From Anaeromicropila herbilytica (GTDB lineage Bacteria > Bacillota > Clostridia > Lachnospirales > Lachnospiraceae), in assembly GCF_016591975.1 (NCBI RefSeq), contig NZ_AP024169.1, positions 2,085,001-2,149,000 on the forward strand: 64,000 bases of DNA. The letters run 5' to 3'. Shown piece by piece: positions 11,601 to 18,467 of the stretch. Made by a program: the position numbers and the translations under genes. Below the pieces are notes generated by a model that did no database searches, was not told the DNA's origin, and saw nothing but the letters and a program-made list of their open reading frames with translations. Within the stretch, counting starts at the first letter, position 1; each line of letters starts with the position of its first letter.

Positions 11601-12843
11601 CATCTGGCTCAAAGAAAGCAGCAGCATAATAATGAGCAACTGTTTCAACTTCACCCTCATCAAGTAGTAGGGCCGATTTAATTAAGGCCTCTCCATATCC
11701 AGTCGAGCAGGAACGAACAATTTTGGCATTGTCTGGTAATATCCTATAGATTTCTTGAATTGATTTTATAGTTGTTTTTAACGGGCTACCATTATTACTA
11801 CTATAGAACGAATATAATAGTGTACCATCCTCATCAACTAATGCAACTTTGGTAGTTGTTGAACCAGCGTCAATTCCTAAGTAACAGTTACCTTCGTAAG
11901 AACTTAGATCACCTTTTATTACTTTATGTATAGAGTGACGGTTTGTAAAATCATCATAATCTTCTTGATTCTTAAAAAGTGGTTCCATACGACTTACCTC
12001 AAATTGCATCTGGATATTTGAGGATAACTTTGCATGTAATTCTTCAAATGAAGTTATTACATCAAATTTACTATTCATTGCAGAACCTACCGCAGCAAAT
12101 AGATGTGAGTGGTCAGGAGCTATAATTGCGTCATCAGTTAAATTCAAAGTTCGAATAAAGGCATTTTTCAATTCTGTTAAGAAGTGTAAAGGACCTCCTA
12201 AGAATGCAACGTTACCACGTATAGGTTTACCACAAGCTAATCCACTTATTGTCTGGTTAACCACAGCTTGAAAAATAGAAGCAGATAAATCTTGTTTTGT
12301 TGCACCTTCATTAATTAACGGTTGTATATCAGATTTCGCAAATACACCACATCTAGCCGCGATTGGATAGATAGCTTTATAGTCCTTGGCATACTCATTT
12401 AGTCCAGTAGCATCTGTCTTTAATAAAGTTGCCATTTGATCAATAAATGATCCTGTTCCACCAGCACAGATACCGTTCATTCTTTGATCAATACCATTGG
12501 TAAAATAAATTATCTTTGCATCTTCTCCACCAAGTTCGATTGCTACATCAGTTTGTGGTGCATAATCTTTTAATGCAGTGGAAACCGCAACTACTTCTTG
12601 TACGAATGGTATTCCTAAATATTTTGAGATTGTTAAGCCACCTGATCCTGTAATCATTGGTGCAAATTCTAAATCGCCTAATTCGTCATACGCTGTTTTT
12701 ACTAATTTCGATAGGGTTTCTTGAATATTAGCATAATGGCGTTCGTAGGCGGAAAATAGAATGTCCTTATTTTCATTAAGTATTGCTATTTTTACCGTTG
12801 TGGATCCAATATCAATACCCATAGTATTATTTGTTATTGTCAT
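8611..12843 (-). CDS. Giant acyl-CoA dehydratase activase-related protein (two ASKHA ATPase modules plus HgdB-like C-terminus)
   Basis: A 1410-residue protein. Module 1 (about 1-258) and module 2 (about 320-578) are both BadF/HgdC-type ATPases with GIDIGSTTVKIA (9-20) and LGIDAGSTTTKVA (322-334). C126 and C165 match the two cysteines that hold the bridging [4Fe-4S] cluster in HgdC; C445 and C484 match in module 2. A Cys cluster C607/C610/C614/C633 follows, then a DUF2229-type region (about 650-880) and an HgdB-like region to the end. Known two-component relatives use ATP to inject an electron into 2-hydroxyacyl-CoA dehydratase; the substrate of these long fusions is not established. It stands alone with no dehydratase or CoA-transferase nearby. 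Translation start is odd: see the hairpin at 12851-12864. Confidence 0.9.
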   Translation of the reverse strand: MTITNNTMGIDIGSTTVKIAILNENKDILFSAYERHYANIQETLSKLVKTAYDELGDLEFAPMITGSGGLTISKYLGIPFVQEVVAVSTALKDYAPQTDVAIELGGEDAKIIYFTNGIDQRMNGICAGGTGSFIDQMATLLKTDATGLNEYAKDYKAIYPIAARCGVFAKSDIQPLINEGATKQDLSASIFQAVVNQTISGLACGKPIRGNVAFLGGPLHFLTELKNAFIRTLNLTDDAIIAPDHSHLFAAVGSAMNSKFDVITSFEELHAKLSSNIQMQFEVSRMEPLFKNQEDYDDFTNRHSIHKVIKGDLSSYEGNCYLGIDAGSTTTKVALVDEDGTLLYSFYSSNNGSPLKTTIKSIQEIYRILPDNAKIVRSCSTGYGEALIKSALLLDEGEVETVAHYYAAAFFEPDVDCILDIGGQDMKCIKIKNGTVDSVQLNEACSAGCGSFIETFAKSLNYEVKDFAKVALFAKNPINLGSRCTVFMNSNVKQAQKEGATVDDISAGLAYSVIKNALLKVIKITDPKDLGDKIVVQGGTFYNDAVLRSFEKISSCDAIRPDIAGIMGAFGAALIAREHYQQDEEKTTMLTIDKINALEFSTSMARCKGCTNNCNLTINRFTGGRQFISGNRCERGIGKVKNKDNIPNLFEYKNQRLFSYQPLDEVKAYRGVVGIPRVLNQYENYPFWYTFFTELGFRVILSPESTRKIYELGIESIPSESECYPAKLAHGHVMWLIKQNIDYIFYPCVPYERMEIKGANNHYNCPIVTSYGENIKNNVEELKTLNINYQNPFLSFESEDIITNRLIEIFKEECNHNIPKEEVKKAAHSAWKELEQVRLDVMNKGEETLKYLEETGRKGIVLAGRPYHTDPEINHGIPELINSYGVAVLTEDSISHLAEVERPLIVMDQWMYHSRLYAAATYVKNAPNLELIQLNSFGCGLDAVTTDQVSDILTKAGKIYTVLKIDEVNNLGAARIRIRSLLSSIKDREHKHIIAAKASSAHHRVIFTEEMKKNYTILCPLMSPIHFDLVESALRSSGYNLKVLSNSNKTAVDVGLKYVNNDACYPSLIVVGQIMDALLSGEYDLNKVAVIISQTGGGCRATNYIGFIRRALEKAGMSHIPVISLSAQGLEKNPGMKITLPMLNKAMQALVYGDIFMRVLYRMRPYEVEKGSANKLYETWRERCIKSVGNGKLSEFRRNVRNIISDFDNLPIKDIKKPRVGIVGEILVKFLPTANNHLVDLLEEEGAEAVVPDLLDFFMYSGYNSNFKSQYLGKSKKTARISNMSIWLMELYRKEAIKAFQKSIHFDPPVAIEKLAHYAEPFVSIGNQTGEGWFLTGEMIELIHSNAKNIVCTQPFGCLPNHVVGKGVIKELRSKFPDSNIVAIDYDPGASEVNQINRIKLMLSTAYDNM

Positions 12844-12850
12844 AAGTTAT

Positions 12851-12864
12851 ACAGCAAATGCTGT
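12851..12864 (-). promoter_or_regulatory. Hairpin between Shine-Dalgarno and start codon of the activase gene
   Basis: On the minus strand AGGGAGGT (12867-12874) is followed by ACAGC-ATTT-GCTGT and then by the ATG at 12843. The linear distance from GGAGG to ATG is about 24 nt, far too long, but folding the 5-bp stem brings it near the normal range. A TAA stop two codons upstream excludes an earlier start in frame. Confidence 0.55.
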
Positions 12865-13285
12865 CTACCTCCCTTTAGATATATTTCAATATCGGTATTA
12901 TGCATTTAGCAATATAAGATAATGATATATTACTTACATTGACTATTTATCTTACAAATACATATAAATTGAGTATTTGTATTAGCAGTTGTACACACAA
13001 AAACAAAATGCAAATATAATCTGCATCTTTCTAGAAATGTCGTTATAACAAAATATGTAAAGTTATTGTGAAGATAATTGATGATTCAAATAATAGGATT
13101 AAACCTTTAAGATATCAATTAATTAGTTCACGATTACTTATTCATATTATTTTATGATTCAATAAATTATTATTAAAATCATAAAATTATACAATATTGA
13201 TAGTTTGATATGTTTAAAAACATCTTATAATAAATATAATCTGTAATTCAATATTATACGACAAATGGATTCAAACTTCAACCTG

Positions 13286-13320
13286 AGAATTATATTTTAA
13301 TAGGTAAGAAATATAATTCT
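13286..13320. promoter_or_regulatory. Inverted repeat upstream of the LysM gene
   Basis: AGAATTATATTT (13286-13297) and AAATATAATTCT (13309-13320) are a perfect 12-bp inverted repeat with an 11-nt loop. No T tract follows, so it is more likely a binding site or leader hairpin than a terminator. Confidence 0.4.
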
Positions 13321-13403
13321 TATTTGCTTGATTACAGGATTCACACATCTGGAATGGGCTGAATATAATGTTGTAGTAAAAAAGAAAAGAAAGTGTGGAT
13401 TGA

Positions 13404-14537
13404 ATGGACAGTAAAAATAATTATAGATATTATAATTCTGTTTACGTTGATAATAAAATATCCAAAGATAATAAAAATGAAATGAATCAACGTGTTGTTA
13501 AATATGATTTCATGAATAATACCAATATGCAAGAATACGATGCTTATGATACGAATGGATACTTAAAAAATGATTCTTTCGCTTATGTAAACCGAGGATA
13601 TAAGTTTGATACTTCTTATTTAGATTCTATGGTATATGGTTACGATATTAAAGATAATGATAATTATGAAAATAATTTTCTTGATTACCCAGCCTTCAAG
13701 AACCAAGAGTTAAGTGAAATTCTTAATACACAACAAAGAAATACTACAATGCCAGATGAGACAGGAACAATGACTACGCCAGGCGGAACAGGAACGATGC
13801 AACCAGGAACAATGACGACACCAGGTGGAACAGGAACAATGCAACCAAGAACAACACAACCAGGAACAATGACGACACCAGGTGGAACAGGAACAATGCA
13901 ACCAGGAACAACACAACCAGGAACAATGACGACACCAGGTGGAACAGGAACAATGCAACCAAGAACAACACAACCAGGAACAATGATGACACCAGGTGGA
14001 ACAGGAACAATGCAACCTGGAACAACACAACCTAGAACAACGATGACACCAGGTGGAACAGAAGAAATGACACCAGAAGAGATGAATATGCAGCCTGGAA
14101 TGACTCAGCCAAGTGGTGGTATGAATATACAACCAATGCCAGGAATGCCGAACCAATTTAATAATTTCAATGAAATGCAACCAGAATTAAATCAATACCA
14201 AGAATGTAAGGGAATCATATATACTGTAAAACAAGGAGATTCGTTATATAAAATTAGTAGGGCATATGGTATACCATTAGAGATGTTGCTAAAAATGAAT
14301 CCGATAACTAATGTATATAATTTACAAGTGGGAATGAAAATATGTGTGCCTGTTAATGCTCCTTCAAGTGAAGGTCAGTATATGTCATATGTTGTTCAAC
14401 AAGGAGAGAGACTAGAAGATATTTTAAAAAAATTTGGAATCACTCTTCAATATCTTATGAAATATAACAAAAATATGAATCTAAATAATATAAAACCAGG
14501 CACTACAATTCAAGTGCCAGAAAATGTTCAACAGTAA
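13404..14537 (+). CDS. LysM-domain protein with tandem Thr/Pro/Gly/Met repeats
   Basis: A 377-residue protein. Residues 1-115 are Asn/Asp/Tyr-rich without a signal peptide. Residues 121-219 hold about six copies of a GTMTTPGGTGTMQP(G/R)TTQP unit (the full unit is 19 residues, 57 bp). Two LysM peptidoglycan-binding domains follow: about 272-316 (YTVKQGDSLYKISRAYG...) and 328-372 (YVVQQGERLEDILKKFG...). Lack of a signal sequence plus LysM and a Tyr/Asn-rich start resembles spore coat or cortex proteins assembled from the mother cell, such as SafA-like proteins; that role is inference. Convergent with the esterase gene. Confidence 0.85.
   Translation: MDSKNNYRYYNSVYVDNKISKDNKNEMNQRVVKYDFMNNTNMQEYDAYDTNGYLKNDSFAYVNRGYKFDTSYLDSMVYGYDIKDNDNYENNFLDYPAFKNQELSEILNTQQRNTTMPDETGTMTTPGGTGTMQPGTMTTPGGTGTMQPRTTQPGTMTTPGGTGTMQPGTTQPGTMTTPGGTGTMQPRTTQPGTMMTPGGTGTMQPGTTQPRTTMTPGGTEEMTPEEMNMQPGMTQPSGGMNIQPMPGMPNQFNNFNEMQPELNQYQECKGIIYTVKQGDSLYKISRAYGIPLEMLLKMNPITNVYNLQVGMKICVPVNAPSSEGQYMSYVVQQGERLEDILKKFGITLQYLMKYNKNMNLNNIKPGTTIQVPENVQQ
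13764..14060 (+). repeat. In-frame 57-bp tandem repeat in the LysM gene
   Basis: About five and a half units, the first shortened to 14 codons and the last diverged. Third-position and R/G differences alternate between units, showing recent duplication. The repeat keeps the reading frame, so copy changes would only lengthen the linker. The long minus-strand frame across it is an artefact of the repeat. Confidence 0.9.
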
Positions 14538-14562
14538 TTAAAAGTTATCATTAATAAAATTA

Positions 14563-14620
14563 AAGTGAAATCAAAAAATTACAATATTTAAACTAATACT
14601 GTGAGATTTTGATTTCACTT
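14563..14620. terminator. Bidirectional terminator between LysM and esterase genes
   Basis: AAGTGAAATCAAAA (14563-14576) and TTTTGATTTCACTT (14607-14620) form a perfect 14-bp stem with a 30-nt loop between two convergent genes. Confidence 0.6.
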
Positions 14621-14632
14621 CATTTAATAATT

Positions 14633-15700
14633 CTAATATTCTATATGAAATATCTCTGCAATTTTTTTACAAAGGCGTTTGGAATCTTTCTGATGTGAAA
14701 CTAACGATGGATGCCCAGAAGCCATTCCGTCTTTTTCAACGTCGTGATATGGTAGTTCGAGAGTATATATATCAGTAATACCTTCTGCTCTAGCAGTTTG
14801 AACAACTTCATTAATAAATGGATATACATTTGTGCATAGGGTACCGATAATACATAATATTTTGGCGTTTGGATTAATGTTTTTTAAATTTTTTATAAAT
14901 TCTAAATATGTATTTTTAAAATTTATTTGATTATTTAGTTCATCCAAATGTCCAGAGTCATTTGTTCCTAGATTAATAACATAAAGATCAGGTATAAATT
15001 CTTTAAAATTGTATAAAGCGTCTTGATCAATAAAATAATTAGTATAAGAATAGATTTTAGGAATAACGCCCTCTAAATCACCATCATATTTTAGATACAT
15101 ACCATAACCTGAAACACTAAAATATTGAGCATTTAAATTCAATTCATCAGCTGTTAGTGCAGCATATGTAACAGTACCATCTTCTTCTTTTATATCGTAT
15201 TCGGAATCTGGTTCCCCATATACTCCATAGCCACAAGTTATAGAATCTCCAATAAATTCTACTCTAATTCTAGAATCGTTTTGATAAGGATATGGAAGTA
15301 TGGTACCATTTATTACTGTGATATCGTTTAACTTAGCATAAGACATAGCAGCTTCGGTTATTTTTATAATTGTTATTTTGTGTGTAAGTTCATCTTCTGG
15401 TAGTGGGATAATAAAAGAGTTATGTTGTTTATCAAGGACTAAAACATTCTCAATATAAGAATTATCAATCATAACTCTTAATCTTGCATTATTTACTTCA
15501 CCATTTAGTTTAGTTTCAAAAGAGATATCCAACTCAGAAGTAACAGTGGAAGAACTTTTAACATAAAACTCAACTTTACTATTCGTAAACCCTAAATATG
15601 CAAAAGTATCTTCTTTAATAATTCTACCGGAATAATTAAAATATTTTGAATCTACTACATTCATAACCAAACCCAATAATAACACATCGGAATAAGACAT
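14633..15700 (-). CDS. SGNH/GDSL esterase, carbohydrate esterase family 2-like
   Basis: A 355-residue protein with an N-terminal beta-sandwich (about 18-140) followed by an SGNH hydrolase domain. Catalytic blocks are seen: nucleophile S153 in EFIGDSITCGYG, N247 in NLGTNDSG, and H330 in SGHPSLVSHQ. This two-domain order is that of CE2 enzymes, which deacetylate xylan and other glycans. No signal peptide is evident, so it may act on imported acetylated oligosaccharides. The start is uncertain: the frame is open upstream of 15700, neither the ATG at 15700 nor M13 has a clear ribosome-binding site, and the AGGAAAGGA at 15745-15753 is too far away. Confidence 0.82.
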   Translation of the reverse strand: MSYSDVLLLGLVMNVVDSKYFNYSGRIIKEDTFAYLGFTNSKVEFYVKSSSTVTSELDISFETKLNGEVNNARLRVMIDNSYIENVLVLDKQHNSFIIPLPEDELTHKITIIKITEAAMSYAKLNDITVINGTILPYPYQNDSRIRVEFIGDSITCGYGVYGEPDSEYDIKEEDGTVTYAALTADELNLNAQYFSVSGYGMYLKYDGDLEGVIPKIYSYTNYFIDQDALYNFKEFIPDLYVINLGTNDSGHLDELNNQINFKNTYLEFIKNLKNINPNAKILCIIGTLCTNVYPFINEVVQTARAEGITDIYTLELPYHDVEKDGMASGHPSLVSHQKDSKRLCKKIAEIFHIEY

Positions 15701-16131
15701 GTTAATGCCACATAAAAAGAGGCTGAAAGAATATTTGCGTGGCGTTCCTTTCCTAAGTAATTTGCTTTCAACCGTAGTCTAATAATTTCTAGTCTTGTAT
15801 ACAGCATACGAACAAGTAATAATAAACAAAATTATGTATTTATATTAATACATTTTTTCGTATTTATTGTATTGTAATCTAAAATTTAAACAAAAGCAAG
15901 ATAAAATGAAAAGAAAATGAATTATAAATGCAATATTGTAAAGGTTTTAATGATGCACATGAGTGCAATATATTCATATTAGCTAAAAAAAATATCGTAT
16001 TCAATCTTATTTTGTAAAAAGAAAATAAAGATTAAAATATATTGAAAAAATAGAACATACTGACGTTTATTATTCGATATAGAATAGCATAAAATATACA
16101 ATTTAGCTAAAAAACTTAATTGTAAATATAT
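15701..16131. other. Intergenic region without recognisable genes
   Basis: AT-rich sequence between the divergent esterase gene and the corA promoter. I see no RNA gene; the minus-strand frame at 15979-16182 (67 codons) has no ribosome-binding site and a low-complexity product, and is not called. Confidence 0.5.
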
Positions 16132-16160
16132 TTGACAAAGACAGACGAAAAACATATAAT
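16132..16160 (+). promoter_or_regulatory. Consensus sigma-A promoter of the corA leader
   Basis: Perfect TTGACA (16132-16137), 17-bp spacer, perfect TATAAT (16155-16160). Transcription would start near 16167, leaving an unusually long leader of about 260 nt before corA. Confidence 0.8.
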
Positions 16161-16293
16161 TATGATGTCGTGAAAATGGCAAATGAGTTGTATGCCTTAT
16201 TTTAACGTACTAAAGCAAATGATTTTACATATTATACTGTGATATGAAAGAGTAATCTTTCTATAAACTAACAAGGGAAAGGATGTGAATTAT

Positions 16294-16365
16294 ATGGAAG
16301 GTGGTCCGAGTTGTAATTACATTCGGTTACATAATAATATAATCACATACTATAATACTAAGTAG
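16294..16365 (+). CDS. Candidate 23-residue leader peptide upstream of corA
   Basis: ATG at 16294 is preceded by AGGGAAAGGA (16274-16283). The peptide starts MEGGPSCNYIRL and ends TYYNTK, with TAG at 16363-16365. It lies within the transcript of the consensus promoter at 16132 and ends one base before a hairpin with a T tract. A real short gene, or a leader peptide controlling corA, is possible; chance cannot be excluded because the frame is short. Confidence 0.4.
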   Translation: MEGGPSCNYIRLHNNIITYYNTK

Positions 16366-16398
16366 AAATAGAAGGATACTTACTGATCATCTATTTTT
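16366..16398 (+). promoter_or_regulatory. Terminator-like leader hairpin before corA
   Basis: AAATAGA (16366-16372) pairs with TCTATTT (16390-16396), running into five T residues. A second short pairing, TTACT with AGTAA, would cover the start of the corA ribosome-binding site. This suggests attenuation, but no known Mg2+ riboswitch consensus was recognised. Confidence 0.35.
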
Positions 16399-16427
16399 AC
16401 TGCATATTATAGTAGTAAGGAGTTAAG

Positions 16428-17363
16428 ATGATTGAAATTTATCAAACAATGAAAGATGGAATTCGAAAAGTTGACCAGATATCAGAAGGATGCTGGATTG
16501 CGCTAACGAATCCTTCTGCAACTGAACTACTGGAGATATCAGAGAGATGTCATATCGAAGTAGATCATTTGCGTGCTCCTCTAGATGAAGAGGAACGTTC
16601 GAGAATTGAGGTAGAAGATGACTATACTCTTATTCTTGTAGATATTCCTACCTTTGAGGAAAGGCATAATAAGGATCGCTACGTTACGATTCCTTTGGCA
16701 ATTATTACTGCAAAAGACGTAATAATTACAATTTGCCTAGAAGAAACACCAGTCTTAAAAAGTTTTATGGATGGACGTGTTAGAGATTTTTATACTTATA
16801 AAAAAACACGATTTATCTTACAAATTCTTTATAAGAATGCATCAGTTTATTTACAGTATCTTAGAATTATTGATAGAAAGAGCGAAGATATTGAGAAAAA
16901 GCTTCATATATCAACAAAGAATAGTGAACTTCTTGAGCTACTAGAACTTGAAAAAAGCTTAGTATATTTTACAACTTCATTACGAGCAAACGAAGTTGTA
17001 TTAGAAAAATTATTAAGAAATAAAAATATTAAACAATACCAAGAAGATACAGAATTACTTGAAGATGTAATCATAGAGAATAAGCAGGCAATTGAAATGG
17101 CTAATATCTATAGCGGCATCTTAACAAGTACAACCGAAGCCTTTGCATCTATCATTTCAAATAATTTAAATATTGTAATGAAATTTTTGGCTACAGTTAC
17201 GATTGTATTATCCATACCAACGATGATCTCTAGTTTTTTTGGTATGAATGTTGGTGGAATACCAGCTGGTTCTAATCCACATGGATTTTTAATAGTAGCT
17301 ATTGTATCAGCAGCTATTACCGCATTTGTAGCTTATGTATTGGCAAAAAAAGATTTATTTTGA
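16428..17363 (+). CDS. corA: CorA-family magnesium/divalent cation transporter
   Basis: A 311-residue protein with a large soluble N-terminal alpha/beta and long-helix domain and two C-terminal membrane spans. The selectivity motif Gly-Met-Asn (residues 271-273, SSFFGMNVGG) closes the first span; the short Lys-rich tail AKKDLF is usual. It forms a pentameric channel for Mg2+ (some members prefer Co2+ or Zn2+). AGTAAGGAG precedes ATG. Expression probably starts from the promoter at 16132 through a 260-nt leader with a possible upstream ORF and hairpin. Confidence 0.95.
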   Translation: MIEIYQTMKDGIRKVDQISEGCWIALTNPSATELLEISERCHIEVDHLRAPLDEEERSRIEVEDDYTLILVDIPTFEERHNKDRYVTIPLAIITAKDVIITICLEETPVLKSFMDGRVRDFYTYKKTRFILQILYKNASVYLQYLRIIDRKSEDIEKKLHISTKNSELLELLELEKSLVYFTTSLRANEVVLEKLLRNKNIKQYQEDTELLEDVIIENKQAIEMANIYSGILTSTTEAFASIISNNLNIVMKFLATVTIVLSIPTMISSFFGMNVGGIPAGSNPHGFLIVAIVSAAITAFVAYVLAKKDLF

Positions 17364-17487
17364 ATCTTTAACTAAGTCAAATTATTAATAAATTTGATGA
17401 AATATGCGTATGATATTTATAATTAGTTTATTAAATTATGGCTAAGATATAAATTTTATAAAGATATTATGAAATAGGCTATTAACC

Positions 17488-17516
17488 TTGACTTAACCTG
17501 ACATCTTAGGTATATT
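17488..17516 (+). promoter_or_regulatory. Candidate sigma-A promoter of the rhomboid-like gene
   Basis: TTGACT (17488-17493), 17-bp spacer, TATATT (17511-17516), 26 bp before the ATG at 17543. Confidence 0.6.
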
Positions 17517-17542
17517 TAGGTAAAAAGGAGGAAGGTGTTAGG

Positions 17543-18385
17543 ATGAATTTCATTAATAAATTAGAAAGAAAATTTGGTAGATATAAGATTGATAATTTAA
17601 TAAATTATGTCCTTGTTATATATGGTCTTGGATATATGATTAATAAAATGAATCCAATGATCTATTATAATTTTTTTGCATTAGATATTGATAAAGTATT
17701 ACATGGCCAAATTTGGAGACTCGTAACATTTGTATTACAATCAACTGGTGGTAATAATATATTATTCTTAGCTTTAGAGGTGTATTTCTACTATATGATT
17801 GGTCATGCATTAGAAAATGCATGGGGAGCTTTCCGATTTAATTTATACTTTTTTACAGGTATTTTATTTAATATTTTAGCAGCAGTATTTATTTATATTA
17901 TTGTTGGAAGTCCTTATGATATGGGATTGACATATATTTTAAGTTCTATGTTTTTTGCATATGCAGCAATATATCCTAATATGGAGATATTGTTTATGTA
18001 TATATTACCTATAAAGGTAAAATATTTAGCTTATTTAGAGATAGCAATCATGGTTTATAATGCTTTCTCAACATTTCGATATTATGGATTTACAGCTGGA
18101 GTAATTACTACAGTAGCAATTTTAGTATCGATAGCAAACTTCTTGATATTCTTTTTTAGTACAAGAAATTACAGAAGAATATCACCAAAAGAATATAAAA
18201 GAAAAGCAAATTTCAAAAAGCAAGTGAAAAATGCCACAACTGGTACTAGACATAAGTGTACAATATGTGGACGAACAGAACTTGATGATGAAAATCTTGA
18301 ATTTAGATTTTGTTCAAGATGCGATGGTAATTATGAGTATTGTATGGAACACTTATTTACTCATCAACATATCCATCATAACTAA
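17543..18385 (+). CDS. Rhomboid-like membrane protein lacking the catalytic dyad, with C-terminal zinc ribbon
   Basis: A 280-residue protein. Residues about 20-205 have rhomboid/derlin-like spans: GQIWRLVTFVL (55-65), ALENAWGAFRFNLYF (89-103) and YPNMEILFMYILPIKVKYLA (144-163). The protease GxSG is replaced by LSSM (133-136), and the last-span His is missing (YGFTAGVITT), so it is probably a pseudoprotease. Residues 238-280 carry CTIC (239-242), CSRC (257-260), C267 and a His-rich tail, likely a zinc site. AAAAAGGAGG precedes the start. It might bind or route membrane proteins; that is inference. Confidence 0.8.
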   Translation: MNFINKLERKFGRYKIDNLINYVLVIYGLGYMINKMNPMIYYNFFALDIDKVLHGQIWRLVTFVLQSTGGNNILFLALEVYFYYMIGHALENAWGAFRFNLYFFTGILFNILAAVFIYIIVGSPYDMGLTYILSSMFFAYAAIYPNMEILFMYILPIKVKYLAYLEIAIMVYNAFSTFRYYGFTAGVITTVAILVSIANFLIFFFSTRNYRRISPKEYKRKANFKKQVKNATTGTRHKCTICGRTELDDENLEFRFCSRCDGNYEYCMEHLFTHQHIHHN

Positions 18386-18428
18386 GATTAGAGGTGAGGT
18401 ATCACTCTAAAATAGATTTTTATTAACG

Positions 18429-18449
18429 ATAAGATAAGAATTATCTTAT
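18429..18449 (+). promoter_or_regulatory. Leader hairpin before pyruvate kinase
   Basis: ATAAGATAA-GAA-TTATCTTAT, a perfect 9-bp stem with 3-nt loop, 7 bp before the AAAGGAG site of pyk. No T tract. It could protect the 5' end of the mRNA or terminate weakly. Confidence 0.4.
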
Positions 18450-18467
18450 ATACGTAAAGGAGATTAT

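Larger units (their letters stand above)
12844..13403. other. Divergent 560-bp intergenic region
   Basis: Separates the minus-strand activase gene and the plus-strand LysM gene. It is very AT-rich and holds the activase ribosome-binding region (12851-12874) and an inverted repeat at 13286-13320. A TATAAT at 13364-13369 has no good -35. No RNA gene or coding frame is seen. Confidence 0.6.

Noticed and set aside
13764..14060. CRISPR-like regular repeats
   Set aside because: Units are adjacent, in frame and have no unique spacers; they code for the Thr/Pro linker.
13710..14180. 156-codon minus-strand frame rich in Ser, Cys, Trp and His
   Set aside because: It is the complement of the LysM tandem repeat; the repeat keeps all frames open.
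15979..16182. 67-codon minus-strand frame
   Set aside because: Low-complexity product, no ribosome-binding site, and it overlaps the corA promoter.
16161..16427. Known Mg2+ (M-box) riboswitch before corA
   Set aside because: I could not recognise the M-box conserved segments; a covariance-model search would settle this.
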